Shown here: positions 26,031 through 35,475 of the stretch, piece by piece | Layout: every line of letters begins with the position of its first letter | Numbering within the stretch: the stretch's first letter is position 1 | Assembly (NCBI GenBank): GCA_900554365.1 | Contig: USGY01000004.1 | Location: 21,889-85,888, forward strand | Reading direction: 5' to 3' | From: an uncultured Clostridium sp. | GTDB taxonomy: Bacteria > Bacillota > Clostridia > TANB77 > CAG-508 | Length of the DNA stretch: 64,000 bases | The notes under the pieces: generated by a model | Seen by the model: the letters and a program-made list of their open reading frames with translations, nothing else | Databases searched by the model: none | Told to the model about the DNA's origin: nothing | Position numbers and translations under genes: made by a program

Positions 26031-26078
26031 AAAAAGACAAATTACTTTATTAGCTTTAATAAAATAATTTGTCTTTTT
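26031..26078. terminator. Bidirectional intrinsic terminator
   Basis: A perfect 14-bp stem AAAAAGACAAATTA / TAATTTGTCTTTTT lies between convergent genes. T runs follow on both strands. Confidence 0.8.
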
Positions 26079-26086
26079 CTTTTTTA

Positions 26087-26752
26087 TTAATATTTTTCTA
26101 CGATTTCATTTTTATTTTTATAAATACTATTTGCAGGAATTACACCTCTAACACAAGATAGCGGATATATATTTGAACCTCTTCCTACTACTGTTCCAGG
26201 ATTTAAAACACTGTTGCATCCAACTTCTACATTGTCTCCAAGCATTGCTCCAAATTTCTTTAATCCTGTTTCTATTTTTTCTTCTTTTCCTTTTACAACT
26301 ACTAATTTTTTATCTGATTTTACATTAGAAGTTATTGATCCAGCACCCATATGTGCTTTAAATCCTAATATAGAATCTCCTACATAATTATAATGAGGTA
26401 CTTGAACTTTGTTGAACAAAATTACATTTTTTAATTCTGTTGAATTGCCAACAACTGCTCCATTACCAACAATTGCTTTTCCTCTAATAAATGCACAATG
26501 TCTTATTTCTGCATCTTCTCCAATAATTGTAGGTCCATTTATATATGCTGTTGGAGCTACTTTGGCTGATTTAGCTACCCAAATATTTTCTCCTCTTTTT
26601 TCAAACTTATTAGGATCTAATGTATTACCTAGTTCTATTATAAAACTTTCTATTTTAGATAGAGCTTCCCATGGATATGTAACACTTTCTAATAATTTTT
26701 TTGCTATTGTTTCATCTAAATTATATAAATTTTTTATTTTACATTCTTCCAT
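26087..26752 (-). CDS. Left-handed beta-helix nucleotide-sugar protein (GlmU C-half-like)
   Basis: The 221-residue protein has hexapeptide repeats of a left-handed beta helix (for example PTIIGEDAEIRH, GKAIVGNGAVVGNS, LGDNVEVGCNSV, PGTVVGRGSNIYP). It resembles the C-terminal acyltransferase half of GlmU-like proteins, but without the uridylyltransferase half. The ATG at 26752 is preferred because GAAGGAG lies 8 bases upstream. It follows the UDP-sugar pyrophosphorylase gene by 34 bases, so the pair may act as a split GlmU-like system. Confidence 0.7.
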   Translation of the reverse strand: MEECKIKNLYNLDETIAKKLLESVTYPWEALSKIESFIIELGNTLDPNKFEKRGENIWVAKSAKVAPTAYINGPTIIGEDAEIRHCAFIRGKAIVGNGAVVGNSTELKNVILFNKVQVPHYNYVGDSILGFKAHMGAGSITSNVKSDKKLVVVKGKEEKIETGLKKFGAMLGDNVEVGCNSVLNPGTVVGRGSNIYPLSCVRGVIPANSIYKNKNEIVEKY

Positions 26753-26786
26753 TTTTATTTCTCCTTCTCTACTTATAAAATAAGCT

Positions 26787-28043
26787 TTAATTATTTTTTG
26801 ATTGTCTACTCCAATATTTTTCATATAATTCTTTAGCAGTTTTTGGGCTATCCACACCATCTTTATTTTTTACTGGTGCAAAGTCATCTTCTCTCTTTCC
26901 TCTTAAAATTGCAATATCATCAAAAAATTCAAATGCATCAAAAATAAATGATTCAAATTTATATGAATTTGGTTCTGTAGGAATAATTTCTTTTCCACTT
27001 TCATCAATATATGAATTCTTTTTAAATGCTTTATGATATATAAGAGGTTCTTTACTTATTTTTTCTATTGCATCAATTGTAAATAAGTTACACATTATAT
27101 GTGATTCTCCAAATTTTAATTCTCCATCATTATCTACTTCTTCTGCCATTTTTTCTGGAAGTTCAGTATATTCAATAACTTTAGGATGGTTATTCATTTT
27201 ACAAAATACTCCAACTCTTTCATGTGGATTTGCTTTTACAACTGATTTAGAAGCAATTTGTACTCCTTTTTTTATAGCCATTCCAAGTAATGTTACATCA
27301 GCCATTTTTAATAAAGCATTATCAACACTACCAATAAATACCCATTTAATTCCTTTTTCTTTCATATCTGCTAAACATCCACTTGCTCTTAATGATGAGT
27401 ATGTTCCACCATTTCCGTCTGATGCTTCTTTTATTTTATAATCTTTGCTTATTAATAATTTTCCTTCTGTATCTACTAGTGGTAATTCGCTTTGTTTAAA
27501 TACTATTACACTATTTTTATCATATCCAAAATAATTATTTTTTTCTAAGAAGTTAACTGTATCTTCGTTATTTTCTTTACTTGTCATTATGTACCATGGA
27601 ATAACTGTATTGTATTTTTTATTTGCTTCTTGTAAGTTATCTGCTAAGATTTCAAATAAATATTTTCCTTTTCCATATACATCTAATTTAAATGTTCCTT
27701 TAGGTCCTGTATGCCCTAGTCTTGTTCCTTGGCCCCCTGCCATTGTTACTACAGCATATTTTCCGCTTCTTATAATTTCTTCTCCTAGTTTATCAAATTC
27801 TTCTTTTTGTTCTTTGGTTAATTTTGCTTTATCTAAATAAGATATTGGTTCTATTTTGTTTTCTTTAAATTCAACTTCTTTTTTTGTATTTTCATATAAT
27901 TCCATTATTTGTTGAAAATCTATTTGACCTATTTGATTTATTAATTCTTGCTTTTTTACTTCGTCTAATTTTTTAAATAATTTAGCTATATGTATTTGAC
28001 CATAGCTATTTAATAGACTTATAGCTTCTTCTTCTTTAACCAT
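26787..28043 (-). CDS. UDPGP-type UDP-sugar pyrophosphorylase
   Basis: The 418-residue enzyme belongs to the UDPGP family related to eukaryotic UDP-GlcNAc pyrophosphorylase. The nucleotide-binding motif MAGGQGTRLGHTGPKGTF is clear, as are GNGGTYSSLRASG and the C-terminal segment with FVNF-like replacement KFESFIFDAFEFF. It makes a UDP-sugar, probably UDP-GlcNAc or UDP-GalNAc. ATG at 28043 is chosen because GAAGGG lies 9 bases upstream. It heads a two-gene operon. Confidence 0.85.
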   Translation of the reverse strand: MVKEEEAISLLNSYGQIHIAKLFKKLDEVKKQELINQIGQIDFQQIMELYENTKKEVEFKENKIEPISYLDKAKLTKEQKEEFDKLGEEIIRSGKYAVVTMAGGQGTRLGHTGPKGTFKLDVYGKGKYLFEILADNLQEANKKYNTVIPWYIMTSKENNEDTVNFLEKNNYFGYDKNSVIVFKQSELPLVDTEGKLLISKDYKIKEASDGNGGTYSSLRASGCLADMKEKGIKWVFIGSVDNALLKMADVTLLGMAIKKGVQIASKSVVKANPHERVGVFCKMNNHPKVIEYTELPEKMAEEVDNDGELKFGESHIMCNLFTIDAIEKISKEPLIYHKAFKKNSYIDESGKEIIPTEPNSYKFESFIFDAFEFFDDIAILRGKREDDFAPVKNKDGVDSPKTAKELYEKYWSRQSKNN

Positions 28044-28151
28044 TCTATTCATCCCTTCATATTTTTTGCTATATTATATGATATTTTTAGTAGTGTTATT
28101 GTACCACAAGTACTTATAATTAGCAATACTTTATTAAAATCAATTAAACTT

Positions 28152-28181
28152 GTCATATTTACCCTAAAAAATAAATATATA
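28152..28181 (+). promoter_or_regulatory. Possible sigma-E promoter for spoIVA
   Basis: GTCATATT at 28152-28159 fits the sigma-E -35 consensus. The -10 candidate AATATATA, 14 bases on, is weak. spoIVA is sigma-E dependent in Bacillus and Clostridium, which supports the position. Confidence 0.35.
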
Positions 28182-28236
28182 TTAACTAAAGTATTGAGTA
28201 GTACAAACATTTCTTAATTCAAAGGAGGTATTATAG

Positions 28237-29715
28237 ATGGATAATACAAAATTGTATCAAGACATCTCAAAAAGAACTGATGGTGATATTTATGTAGGAG
28301 TTGTCGGTCCAGTTAGAACCGGAAAATCCACTTTTATAAAGAAATTTATGGATTTACTTGTAATTCCTAACATAGATAATGAATACAAAAAAGAACGTGC
28401 AAAAGATGAGCTTCCTCAAAGTGCAGGAGGCAAAACTATTATGACCACTGAGCCAAAATTTATTCCAAATGAAGCTATAGAAATCACTTTAGATAATAAC
28501 TTAAAATTTAAAACAAGATTGGTTGATTGCGTAGGTTATCTTGTTGATAATGCAATAGGCTATTTAGAAGATGATATGCCTAGAATGGTTAAAACTCCAT
28601 GGTCTGATGAAGAAATTCCTTTTGAAAAAGCTGCAGAAATTGGAACTAAAAAAGTTATAGAAGAACATTCTACAATAGGAATTTTAGTCACAACTGATGG
28701 CACTATTACAGACATTCCAAGAGAAGATTATATAAAAGCTGAAGAAAGAGTTGTAAGTGAATTAAAAAATTTAAATAAACCATTTATAATTTTATTAAAT
28801 TCTGCTGAACCAAACTCTCAATATACTTTAGAACTTTCTCAAAAATTAACAGAAAAATATCAAACTGCAGTTCTTCCAATTAATTGTGAAAATCTTAGCA
28901 TTAATGATATAAATAATATTTTTTCTAAAGTATTATATGAATTTCCTGCAGATCAAGTAAGAATAAAATTTCCAAAATGGATTGATGGTCTTGATTTTTC
29001 TCATCCTTTAAAAACTGAATTATTTAATGAAATTAAAAACGCATTTGAAAATATAAATGTTTTAAAAGATGTCTCTGTTTGTGTTAATAAAATTAAAACA
29101 ACAGAAATAATTGCAAATACTACAATTAGCGATATGCAATTAGGAACAGGAAATGTAAGTGTTAATATAACTTTAAAAGAAGAATTATTCTATAAAGTTC
29201 TAACAGAAATTACAGGTGTTGATGTGGAAAATGAAGGCGATTTATTCCGTATAATTTCTGAATTATCTGTTACTAAGAAAAAATATGATAAAATTTCTTA
29301 TGCACTAGATGAAGTAGAACGTAAAGGTTATGGCATTGTTACACCTTCTATTGACGAGCTTGTTTTAGAAGAACCTGAAATGGTTAAACAAGGTTCTCGA
29401 TTTGGAGTGAAATTAAAAGCTACTGCTCCATCAATTCATTTAATAAAAACAAATGTCCATACAGAAGTTTCTCCAATTGTAGGTTCTGAAAAGCAATCTG
29501 AAGAACTTGTTAATTATTTACTTTCAGGCTTTGAAAATGATCCTAAGAAAATCTGGGAATCTAATATTTTTGGAAAAAGCTTACATGAGCTTGTAAATGA
29601 AGGGCTTCAAGCTAAACTTGCAAAAATGCCAGAAGATGCTCAAATAAAATTACAAGAAACCTTAGAGCGTATTGTTAATGAGGGTTCTGGTGGTTTAATA
29701 TGCATTATTTTATAA
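28237..29715 (+). CDS. spoIVA: Stage IV sporulation protein A
   Basis: SpoIVA is an ATPase that polymerises on the outer forespore membrane and forms the base layer of the spore coat. The 492-residue protein has the P-loop GPVRTGKST (about 25-33), the family motif STIGILVTTDGTITDIPRE and the conserved C-terminus GGLICIIL that contacts the membrane anchor SpoVM. Length matches the family exactly. A strong AAAGGAGG site precedes the ATG. Monocistronic. Confidence 0.97.
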   Translation: MDNTKLYQDISKRTDGDIYVGVVGPVRTGKSTFIKKFMDLLVIPNIDNEYKKERAKDELPQSAGGKTIMTTEPKFIPNEAIEITLDNNLKFKTRLVDCVGYLVDNAIGYLEDDMPRMVKTPWSDEEIPFEKAAEIGTKKVIEEHSTIGILVTTDGTITDIPREDYIKAEERVVSELKNLNKPFIILLNSAEPNSQYTLELSQKLTEKYQTAVLPINCENLSINDINNIFSKVLYEFPADQVRIKFPKWIDGLDFSHPLKTELFNEIKNAFENINVLKDVSVCVNKIKTTEIIANTTISDMQLGTGNVSVNITLKEELFYKVLTEITGVDVENEGDLFRIISELSVTKKKYDKISYALDEVERKGYGIVTPSIDELVLEEPEMVKQGSRFGVKLKATAPSIHLIKTNVHTEVSPIVGSEKQSEELVNYLLSGFENDPKKIWESNIFGKSLHELVNEGLQAKLAKMPEDAQIKLQETLERIVNEGSGGLICIIL

Positions 29716-29720
29716 AAAAT

Positions 29721-29748
29721 TAACCGTAGCCATATAGCTACGGTTATA
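29721..29748. terminator. Intrinsic terminator after spoIVA
   Basis: The 9-bp stem AACCGTAGC / GCTACGGTT with a 6-base loop and T-rich tail separates spoIVA from the convergent nrdI gene. Confidence 0.75.
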
Positions 29749-29751
29749 TTT

Positions 29752-30108
29752 TTATTGTTTACTTAAAATGTCTTTTATTTTTTCTATGTCTTCATCTGTT
29801 CCAGCATTTTCTACTTTATATAAAAATGGAACATTATATTGTTCACTTATTTTATCTCCAGCTTGGCAATAAGCTTCGCCATATCCTGTGTCTCCACTTG
29901 CAATAACACCTTTTATTTTATCTCCATTTTTCTCTAAAAATGTTTCTACTTCATATGGTATATCTCCATAACCATCTGTATAAGTAAATAATATATATTC
30001 TTCTTGACATTCCTCGCTTCCATCTTCTATTCTTAATGGTTCTGAAACTTCAAGTCTGTTAATAATGCTTTCAACATTTCCTGTTCTTGATGCATAAACT
30101 ATTTTCAT
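29752..30108 (-). CDS. nrdI: NrdI-type flavodoxin
   Basis: The 118-residue protein matches NrdI: YASRTGNVESII at the FMN phosphate loop, FTYTDGYGDIPYEVETFLE and the end ENAGTDEDIEKIKDIL. NrdI supplies superoxide for assembling the manganese cofactor of class Ib ribonucleotide reductase. nrdE and nrdF are not adjacent, so either they lie elsewhere or this member has another redox partner. A ribosome binding site AGGAGG lies before the start. Confidence 0.85.
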   Translation of the reverse strand: MKIVYASRTGNVESIINRLEVSEPLRIEDGSEECQEEYILFTYTDGYGDIPYEVETFLEKNGDKIKGVIASGDTGYGEAYCQAGDKISEQYNVPFLYKVENAGTDEDIEKIKDILSKQ

Positions 30109-30187
30109 TTTTTCCTACCTCCTTACTAGGTTATTGTATTCAAATAATATAATTTTATTTATAAAATGTCAATAGTTTTCCAACAAT

Positions 30188-31306
30188 TTATTCTACTAAG
30201 TCAGGATAGTTAAAAACTTTTCCACCTGGAGTAAATTGTCCACTTGGTTTATGGTCTTTTGAAAATTCACTACTTCCTTTTAAGAAATATTTATATTTTG
30301 CACTTTTGCTTACTTTTCTTCCACCTTCTGTAACAGGATCATCCCATGTACAATCTATTGCATACCAACTTCCATTTACTTCAACATAATTCCAAGCATG
30401 GTTTTCTGTCTGTCCATTTGTGTTTGTTCCTTCTCCTATTACTAATACACATGGTATTTGCATTCCATCCATAATATATTTAAAAGCTCTTGCATATCCC
30501 TCACAAACAGCAACTTTATTTACTAAACAACCATATGCATTATAAATATTAGGTTGTGATATGCTTGTATCATATTCTGTATTATCTACTATATAATCAT
30601 GAACCATTTTTATATCATCATAATCATTTCCTGTTTTTTGTTCAACTAAATTTTCTCGTATTTGTTCCATTTGTTGTAAAGCTGATTCCACTTGATTTTT
30701 AGATGAAAATTCATCAATTAAATAATTGTTTTCGTCACCATTATTTATATATACATTATATGTTGTATTTTTAGATTGTGTAGTTTTTTCAATATTTAAG
30801 TATAATTTATTTGGAGTTAAATAAAATACATCTGTATTATCATAAGTATATGCTTCAATTGCTGATTGATAATATTTTGATAATTCATCTTGCCCATTTT
30901 CATTATTTAATATATTAGAAAAGCTGTTTCCAAGTTCTACTTTATAATTTCCGCTTCTCATTTTTTCTTTATTACTTTCAAATGCTTTATATATTGTTTT
31001 AGAAGCTGAATCTAATTGATTATAAAAATATTTATCAACATTTACTTTGCTGTAATCAACATTATTATTATTTGATGCTGATTTTATTCCATCTAAAACA
31101 TTATTATTATTTACTATTTTAGGTGCTTTTATTGTCTCTGTATCTACTGTATTTTCACTAGAAATTTGAGTTTGAAATTTTTCTGGTTCAGCAGATGCTT
31201 CTGAGGTTTTTATCATATCCCAAGCTATATATCCTATAAAAGCCATTATTGATATTAAAAATGTCGAAATAATTGCTGTAATTAAAGCAGATATTTTATC
31301 TTTCAT
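30188..31306 (-). CDS. Membrane-anchored transglutaminase-like protein
   Basis: The 372-residue protein has one N-terminal membrane helix (ISALITAIISTFLISIMAFIGYIAW), a disordered Asn/Ser-rich linker and a C-terminal transglutaminase-like domain with the Cys in VAVCEGYARAFKY, His in ENHAWNYVEV and Asp in YAIDCTWDDP. The domain faces the outside and may cut or cross-link peptides or envelope proteins. The ATG at 31306 is used because AAGGAG lies 7 bases before it. It is divergent from the germination operon. Confidence 0.85.
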   Translation of the reverse strand: MKDKISALITAIISTFLISIMAFIGYIAWDMIKTSEASAEPEKFQTQISSENTVDTETIKAPKIVNNNNVLDGIKSASNNNNVDYSKVNVDKYFYNQLDSASKTIYKAFESNKEKMRSGNYKVELGNSFSNILNNENGQDELSKYYQSAIEAYTYDNTDVFYLTPNKLYLNIEKTTQSKNTTYNVYINNGDENNYLIDEFSSKNQVESALQQMEQIRENLVEQKTGNDYDDIKMVHDYIVDNTEYDTSISQPNIYNAYGCLVNKVAVCEGYARAFKYIMDGMQIPCVLVIGEGTNTNGQTENHAWNYVEVNGSWYAIDCTWDDPVTEGGRKVSKSAKYKYFLKGSSEFSKDHKPSGQFTPGGKVFNYPDLVE

Positions 31307-31367
31307 ATTTTGTCTCCTTTTTATGTTTTTCAAATTAAATTATAACATTTTTTTATTTTTTTAACTA

Positions 31368-31397
31368 GTATATTTTTTACTTTTTATTGTTATACTA
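31368..31397 (+). promoter_or_regulatory. Sigma-G-type promoter for the ger operon
   Basis: GTATA at 31368-31372 and TATACTA at 31391-31397 are separated by exactly 18 bases, matching the sigma-G/sigma-F pattern. It lies about 30 bases upstream of the gerA-type start, as expected for a forespore-specific germination operon. Confidence 0.6.
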
Positions 31398-31426
31398 AAA
31401 AAAATATTACTGAACTGGAGTAAATT

Positions 31427-33121
31427 ATGAATCTTAAAAATATTTGGAATAAAATTTTTTCATATCATCCTTCTAATGAGTATGAATTTAATCTTCCTGA
31501 AGAAGAGGCTTGGGAAGCCAATTTAAAAAATGATGAAATTTCTGATGTAAAAGAAAAACAAAAAATTTATCCTAGCTTAAATGTTAATAAAGAATTTTTA
31601 CAAACCAAATATAATCTTTTAATAAATAGTGATGTTATATTGCGAGATTTTACATTAAATGCTCGTGGCAAACAATATCATGCTTTTTTGATTTATATTG
31701 ATGGAATGGTTGACTCTAAAATAATGGATGATTTTGTTCTAAAACCATTAATGCTTAGAAACAGAAACAATTTATTTGATGGTCCTCAAAGTAAAGTTAT
31801 CTCAGAAGCCGTTACAAATAATATTACAGTTAGAAAAGTTAAAAAATTTGATTTATCTGGATATTTGATGAATTGTTTAATGCCTCAAAATACTGTCACA
31901 GAAATTACTGATTTTGACGAAGCTGCAACTGGTATAAATTCTGGTAATTGTGTTCTTTTTGTAGACACTCTTTCTTCTGCTTTTGATATTGAAGTTAAAG
32001 GTTTTAAGCAAAGAAGTATTGAAAAACCAACTAATGAAATGGTAATTAAAGGTCCTCATGAGGCATTTGTTGAAAATATACGTACAAATACATCTTTAAT
32101 TAGAAGAATTGTAAATAATGAAAACTTAATTGTTGAAAATTTAGAAGTTGGCAAAATAACAAAAACAAAATGTGCTGTTTGCTATATGAAAAATCTTGCT
32201 AATCCTGATTTAATTAATGAAGTTAAATATAGACTAAATAATTTATCTGTTGATTCTTTACTTTCTGCTGGTGAATTAGAGCAATTAATTGTTGATTCAA
32301 ATGAATTAGGTGTTCCTCAAATTTTATCAACCGAAAGACCTGATAAAGTAACTAAATACCTTCTAAATGGTCGTGTTGCGGTTCTTATTAATGGAACTCC
32401 TTATGCTCTTATTATGCCTGCTGTTTTAATTGATTTCTTATCTTCTGCTGAAGATACTAATTTAAAAGTTACTTTTAGTAATTTTTTAAGATTATTAAGA
32501 GTTTTAGCTGCATTTATTACTTTATTACTTCCAGGATTATATATTGCAATTACAAGTTTTCACCAAGAAATACTTCCAACAAGTTTGTTATATTCTATAT
32601 TAGCAGCTCGTGCAAGTGTTCCTTTTCCTATAATTACTGAAATCTTAATTATGGAATTTTCTTTTGAAATGATACGAGAAGCAGGTCTTAGAGTTCCTTC
32701 TTCTATTGGAACGACAATTAGTATTGTTGGTGCTTTAGTTTTAGGTCAAGCAGCTGTTAGTGCAGGTATAGTTAGCCCTATATTAATTATTGTAGTTGCA
32801 TTAACAGGAATATCTTCATTTGCAATTCCTGATTTTTATTTTGGATTTCATTTAAGATATTTTAGATTTTTATTTATTATTCTAGGATTTATGGCAGGTT
32901 TCTTAGGTATTGCTATTGGATTATTTGTGTATATTTCATTACTATGTAATCAAAAATCTTTTGGTGTATCTTTTACAGCTCCTTTTGCCCCATCAACTAA
33001 CCATAAAGGTAATGGCTATTTACTGCCTCCTATTTGGAAACGTGAATATAGAGCTCCTTATATCGCTCCAACTAAAGAAAAAAGTCAAGAAAAAATATCT
33101 ATGAAATGGAAATTTTATTAA
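31427..33121 (+). CDS. Spore germination receptor subunit A (GerA family)
   Basis: The 564-residue protein has a large soluble N-terminal domain (about 1-340, with GPQSKVISEAV and VLFVDTLS) and a C-terminal block of about five to six membrane helices with LPGLYIAI, PTSLLYSILAAR and VPSSIGTTISIVGALVLGQAAV. These are GerA-subunit hallmarks. Together with subunits B and C it senses nutrients in the inner spore membrane and acts as an oligomeric ion channel. It is followed 11 bases later by the B subunit. Confidence 0.96.
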   Translation: MNLKNIWNKIFSYHPSNEYEFNLPEEEAWEANLKNDEISDVKEKQKIYPSLNVNKEFLQTKYNLLINSDVILRDFTLNARGKQYHAFLIYIDGMVDSKIMDDFVLKPLMLRNRNNLFDGPQSKVISEAVTNNITVRKVKKFDLSGYLMNCLMPQNTVTEITDFDEAATGINSGNCVLFVDTLSSAFDIEVKGFKQRSIEKPTNEMVIKGPHEAFVENIRTNTSLIRRIVNNENLIVENLEVGKITKTKCAVCYMKNLANPDLINEVKYRLNNLSVDSLLSAGELEQLIVDSNELGVPQILSTERPDKVTKYLLNGRVAVLINGTPYALIMPAVLIDFLSSAEDTNLKVTFSNFLRLLRVLAAFITLLLPGLYIAITSFHQEILPTSLLYSILAARASVPFPIITEILIMEFSFEMIREAGLRVPSSIGTTISIVGALVLGQAAVSAGIVSPILIIVVALTGISSFAIPDFYFGFHLRYFRFLFIILGFMAGFLGIAIGLFVYISLLCNQKSFGVSFTAPFAPSTNHKGNGYLLPPIWKREYRAPYIAPTKEKSQEKISMKWKFY

Positions 33122-33132
33122 AAGGTGATTTT

Positions 33133-34239
33133 ATGGTAAAAACAAAAATTAGTTCTTTAGAAGCAATAATGCTAATTCTAACACTTGTTATAAGTCATAG
33201 TATTTTATCATTACCAAATGAAATATTAACTAAATATAATTCAGCTAGTTTGCTTAATTTATTATATCTTGGAATAATAGCAACATTAATTTCTTTATTG
33301 ATAGTAAATTTGTTTAAACATTTTCCTGGTTTAGATATTGTTGATATTTCTAATGTTTTGGGAGGTACTTGGCTTAGAAATGCTATAGGCATAACTTTTA
33401 TAATATATTTTATTTTGACATCTAGTGTATTACTTCGTGATTTTTGTGAAAGTATTAAAATTATTTACTATCCTATAACTAATATTACATTTATAGTAGC
33501 TTTTGTAGTAATAGCTGTTTGTATTGCAAATAGTTTAAACTTTAATGCAACAATTAAAACAAATCGTATTATTTTACCATTAGCATTAATAAGTATTGTA
33601 TTTTTATTTATTACTAATATTAATAATTTTAGACCTCAAAGAATTTTCCCCATCTTAGGTTCAGGATTTTTTAATACATTTATACTTGGACTTTCTAATA
33701 TTGCTTCTTTTGGTGGTATTGCATATCTTTATTTTTTACCACCACTTTTGAAAAATCCAACAGACTTTAAAAAAATAGCTGTAACTTCTATGATAACAAC
33801 AACAGTATATTTAATTTTTACAGTTGCTACTTTGCTTTTTATATTTTCATTTTTCTTAAATATAAGTGAAATATCCCCATTATATAATGCAACTAGATAT
33901 ATAGAATTTGGATCATTTTTTCAAAGACTAGAATCGGTATTTTTACTTATTTGGATTTTGGTTTTTACATGTTATTTAAGTATTTCATTAAAAATGGCAA
34001 CATATATTTTTCAAAAATTAACAAATTTAAATGATTCAAAAACACTTGTGCCAATATTAGGATTATTAACTTTTGGAATAGCTATAATTCCTAATAATTT
34101 AGCAATATCGCAGTTTTTTGAAAATAATATTTATCCAAGTCTAATGATTGGTATAGTGTTATTTCTTAGTTTAGGTATTTTGATTTTGGCAAACTTTTAT
34201 AAGAAACATTCAAATACGCAAAAAAGCTCTACTTCTTGA
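33133..34239 (+). CDS. Spore germination receptor subunit B (GerB family)
   Basis: The 368-residue, ten-helix protein belongs to the amino acid-polyamine-organocation-like germination permeases and binds the germinant in known receptors. It starts MVKTKISSLEAIMLIL, with AAAGGTGAT in front of the ATG at 33133. An upstream in-frame ATG overlaps the gerA stop and lacks spacing to a binding site. It lies between subunits A and C in one operon. Confidence 0.93.
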   Translation: MVKTKISSLEAIMLILTLVISHSILSLPNEILTKYNSASLLNLLYLGIIATLISLLIVNLFKHFPGLDIVDISNVLGGTWLRNAIGITFIIYFILTSSVLLRDFCESIKIIYYPITNITFIVAFVVIAVCIANSLNFNATIKTNRIILPLALISIVFLFITNINNFRPQRIFPILGSGFFNTFILGLSNIASFGGIAYLYFLPPLLKNPTDFKKIAVTSMITTTVYLIFTVATLLFIFSFFLNISEISPLYNATRYIEFGSFFQRLESVFLLIWILVFTCYLSISLKMATYIFQKLTNLNDSKTLVPILGLLTFGIAIIPNNLAISQFFENNIYPSLMIGIVLFLSLGILILANFYKKHSNTQKSSTS

Positions 34240-34256
34240 AAGGAGGTTTTATAATA

Positions 34257-35417
34257 TTGAAATGGTTTAAAAAAATATTTATTTTATTAATGATTTGCAT
34301 ATTTATAGCTGCTTTTTCTAGTTCATATTCTTCTTTAAATATAGATAAATTAATTTATGTACTAGCAATAGGAATAGATAAAGGAGCTAATAATACATTA
34401 GAAGTAACTTTTCAATTTTCTAATCCTCTTTCTGTTGAAGCAAGTGGTAGTGAAAAGGCTGAAACCATGACAAATACTGTTACTGCTACTTCAATTAGTG
34501 ATGCTATAAATTCAATTAATAGTTTTCAAGAACGTCAACTAAACTTATCTCATTGCAAAATTGTAATATTTTCAGAAGAACTAGCAAGTCAAGGGATTTC
34601 AGATGAAATATATACTTTAATAAATGATACACAAATTCGTCCATCTTCTAATATTGTTGTTTGTAAAAGTAAAGCCAAAGATTATATTGAACAAACAAAA
34701 CCTGAAGTTGAGAATCTTATTTCTAAATATTATGAAACTCTTGCAAATTCAAGTAAATACACTGGAAGAACTCCTAATGCAACTCTTGGTAATTTTTTTA
34801 ATGCTTTAATTTGTAAATCCTGTGAGCCATACGCCATTCTTGGAAGTATAAATGGCGAAAATTCAACAATTCAAGGAAGCAATAAAGTTCAAAATTTGGG
34901 TGTTGCTGTTTTTAAAAATGATACTTTAGTTGGAGAATTAAATAGTAATGATACAATTTCATTTTTAAACATGAAAAATAGCGTAAATAGATTTTTAATT
35001 TCTATTCCTGATCCTTTAAATAATAATGAATTAATTGATTTATATGTCTCACCTACGAAACCTACAAAAATAGAGGTTGATACATCAACATCAACCCCTT
35101 ATATAAAAATTAAATGTTATTTTTCAGCTCGTATTTATTCTATGGCAGAAAATTCTCAATATTTATCTAAAGATGTTTTAGCAGCAATTTCTAATTCTTG
35201 CAATAGTTATATAGAATCTATGTTTTTAGATTATTTATATAAAACATCAAAAAATTATAAATCAGATATTAGTGATTTTGGAAATTTTGCATTAAAGAAT
35301 TTTTTAACTACACAAGATTATGAAAATTATAACTGGAGAGAAAATTATAAAAATTCTTTTTTTCATGTAAATGTTGATACTTCTGTAAAATCAGGTATGT
35401 TAATTACCGCAACTTAA
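34257..35417 (+). CDS. Spore germination subunit C (GerC family), no lipobox Cys
   Basis: The 386-residue protein has a hydrophobic signal (FKKIFILLMICIFIAAF) and the GerC body with YVLAIGIDKGANN and ERQLNLSHCKIVIFSEE. GerC is normally a lipoprotein, with Cys followed by Trp-Asp at the cleavage site. Here that position reads AAFSSSYSS, and the only Cys (in LMIC) lies inside the helix without a proper lipobox. The protein may stay anchored by its uncleaved helix. The TTG at 34257 is chosen because AAAGGAGG lies upstream; TTG 34236 overlaps that site. Confidence 0.9.
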   Translation: MKWFKKIFILLMICIFIAAFSSSYSSLNIDKLIYVLAIGIDKGANNTLEVTFQFSNPLSVEASGSEKAETMTNTVTATSISDAINSINSFQERQLNLSHCKIVIFSEELASQGISDEIYTLINDTQIRPSSNIVVCKSKAKDYIEQTKPEVENLISKYYETLANSSKYTGRTPNATLGNFFNALICKSCEPYAILGSINGENSTIQGSNKVQNLGVAVFKNDTLVGELNSNDTISFLNMKNSVNRFLISIPDPLNNNELIDLYVSPTKPTKIEVDTSTSTPYIKIKCYFSARIYSMAENSQYLSKDVLAAISNSCNSYIESMFLDYLYKTSKNYKSDISDFGNFALKNFLTTQDYENYNWRENYKNSFFHVNVDTSVKSGMLITAT

Positions 35418-35433
35418 ATTAAAAAGGAGAAAA

Positions 35434-35463
35434 TCCAATTATCTAGTAAAATAGATAATTGGA
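35434..35463 (+). other. Perfect hairpin between a binding site and a small gene
   Basis: A 12-bp perfect stem TCCAATTATCTA / TAGATAATTGGA with loop GTAAAA lies between AAAAAGGAG (35421-35429) and the ATG at 35476. It has no T run, so it is a poor terminator. If folded, it would shorten the distance from binding site to ATG to about 16 bases. Confidence 0.55.
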
Positions 35464-35475
35464 TTATATATAATT

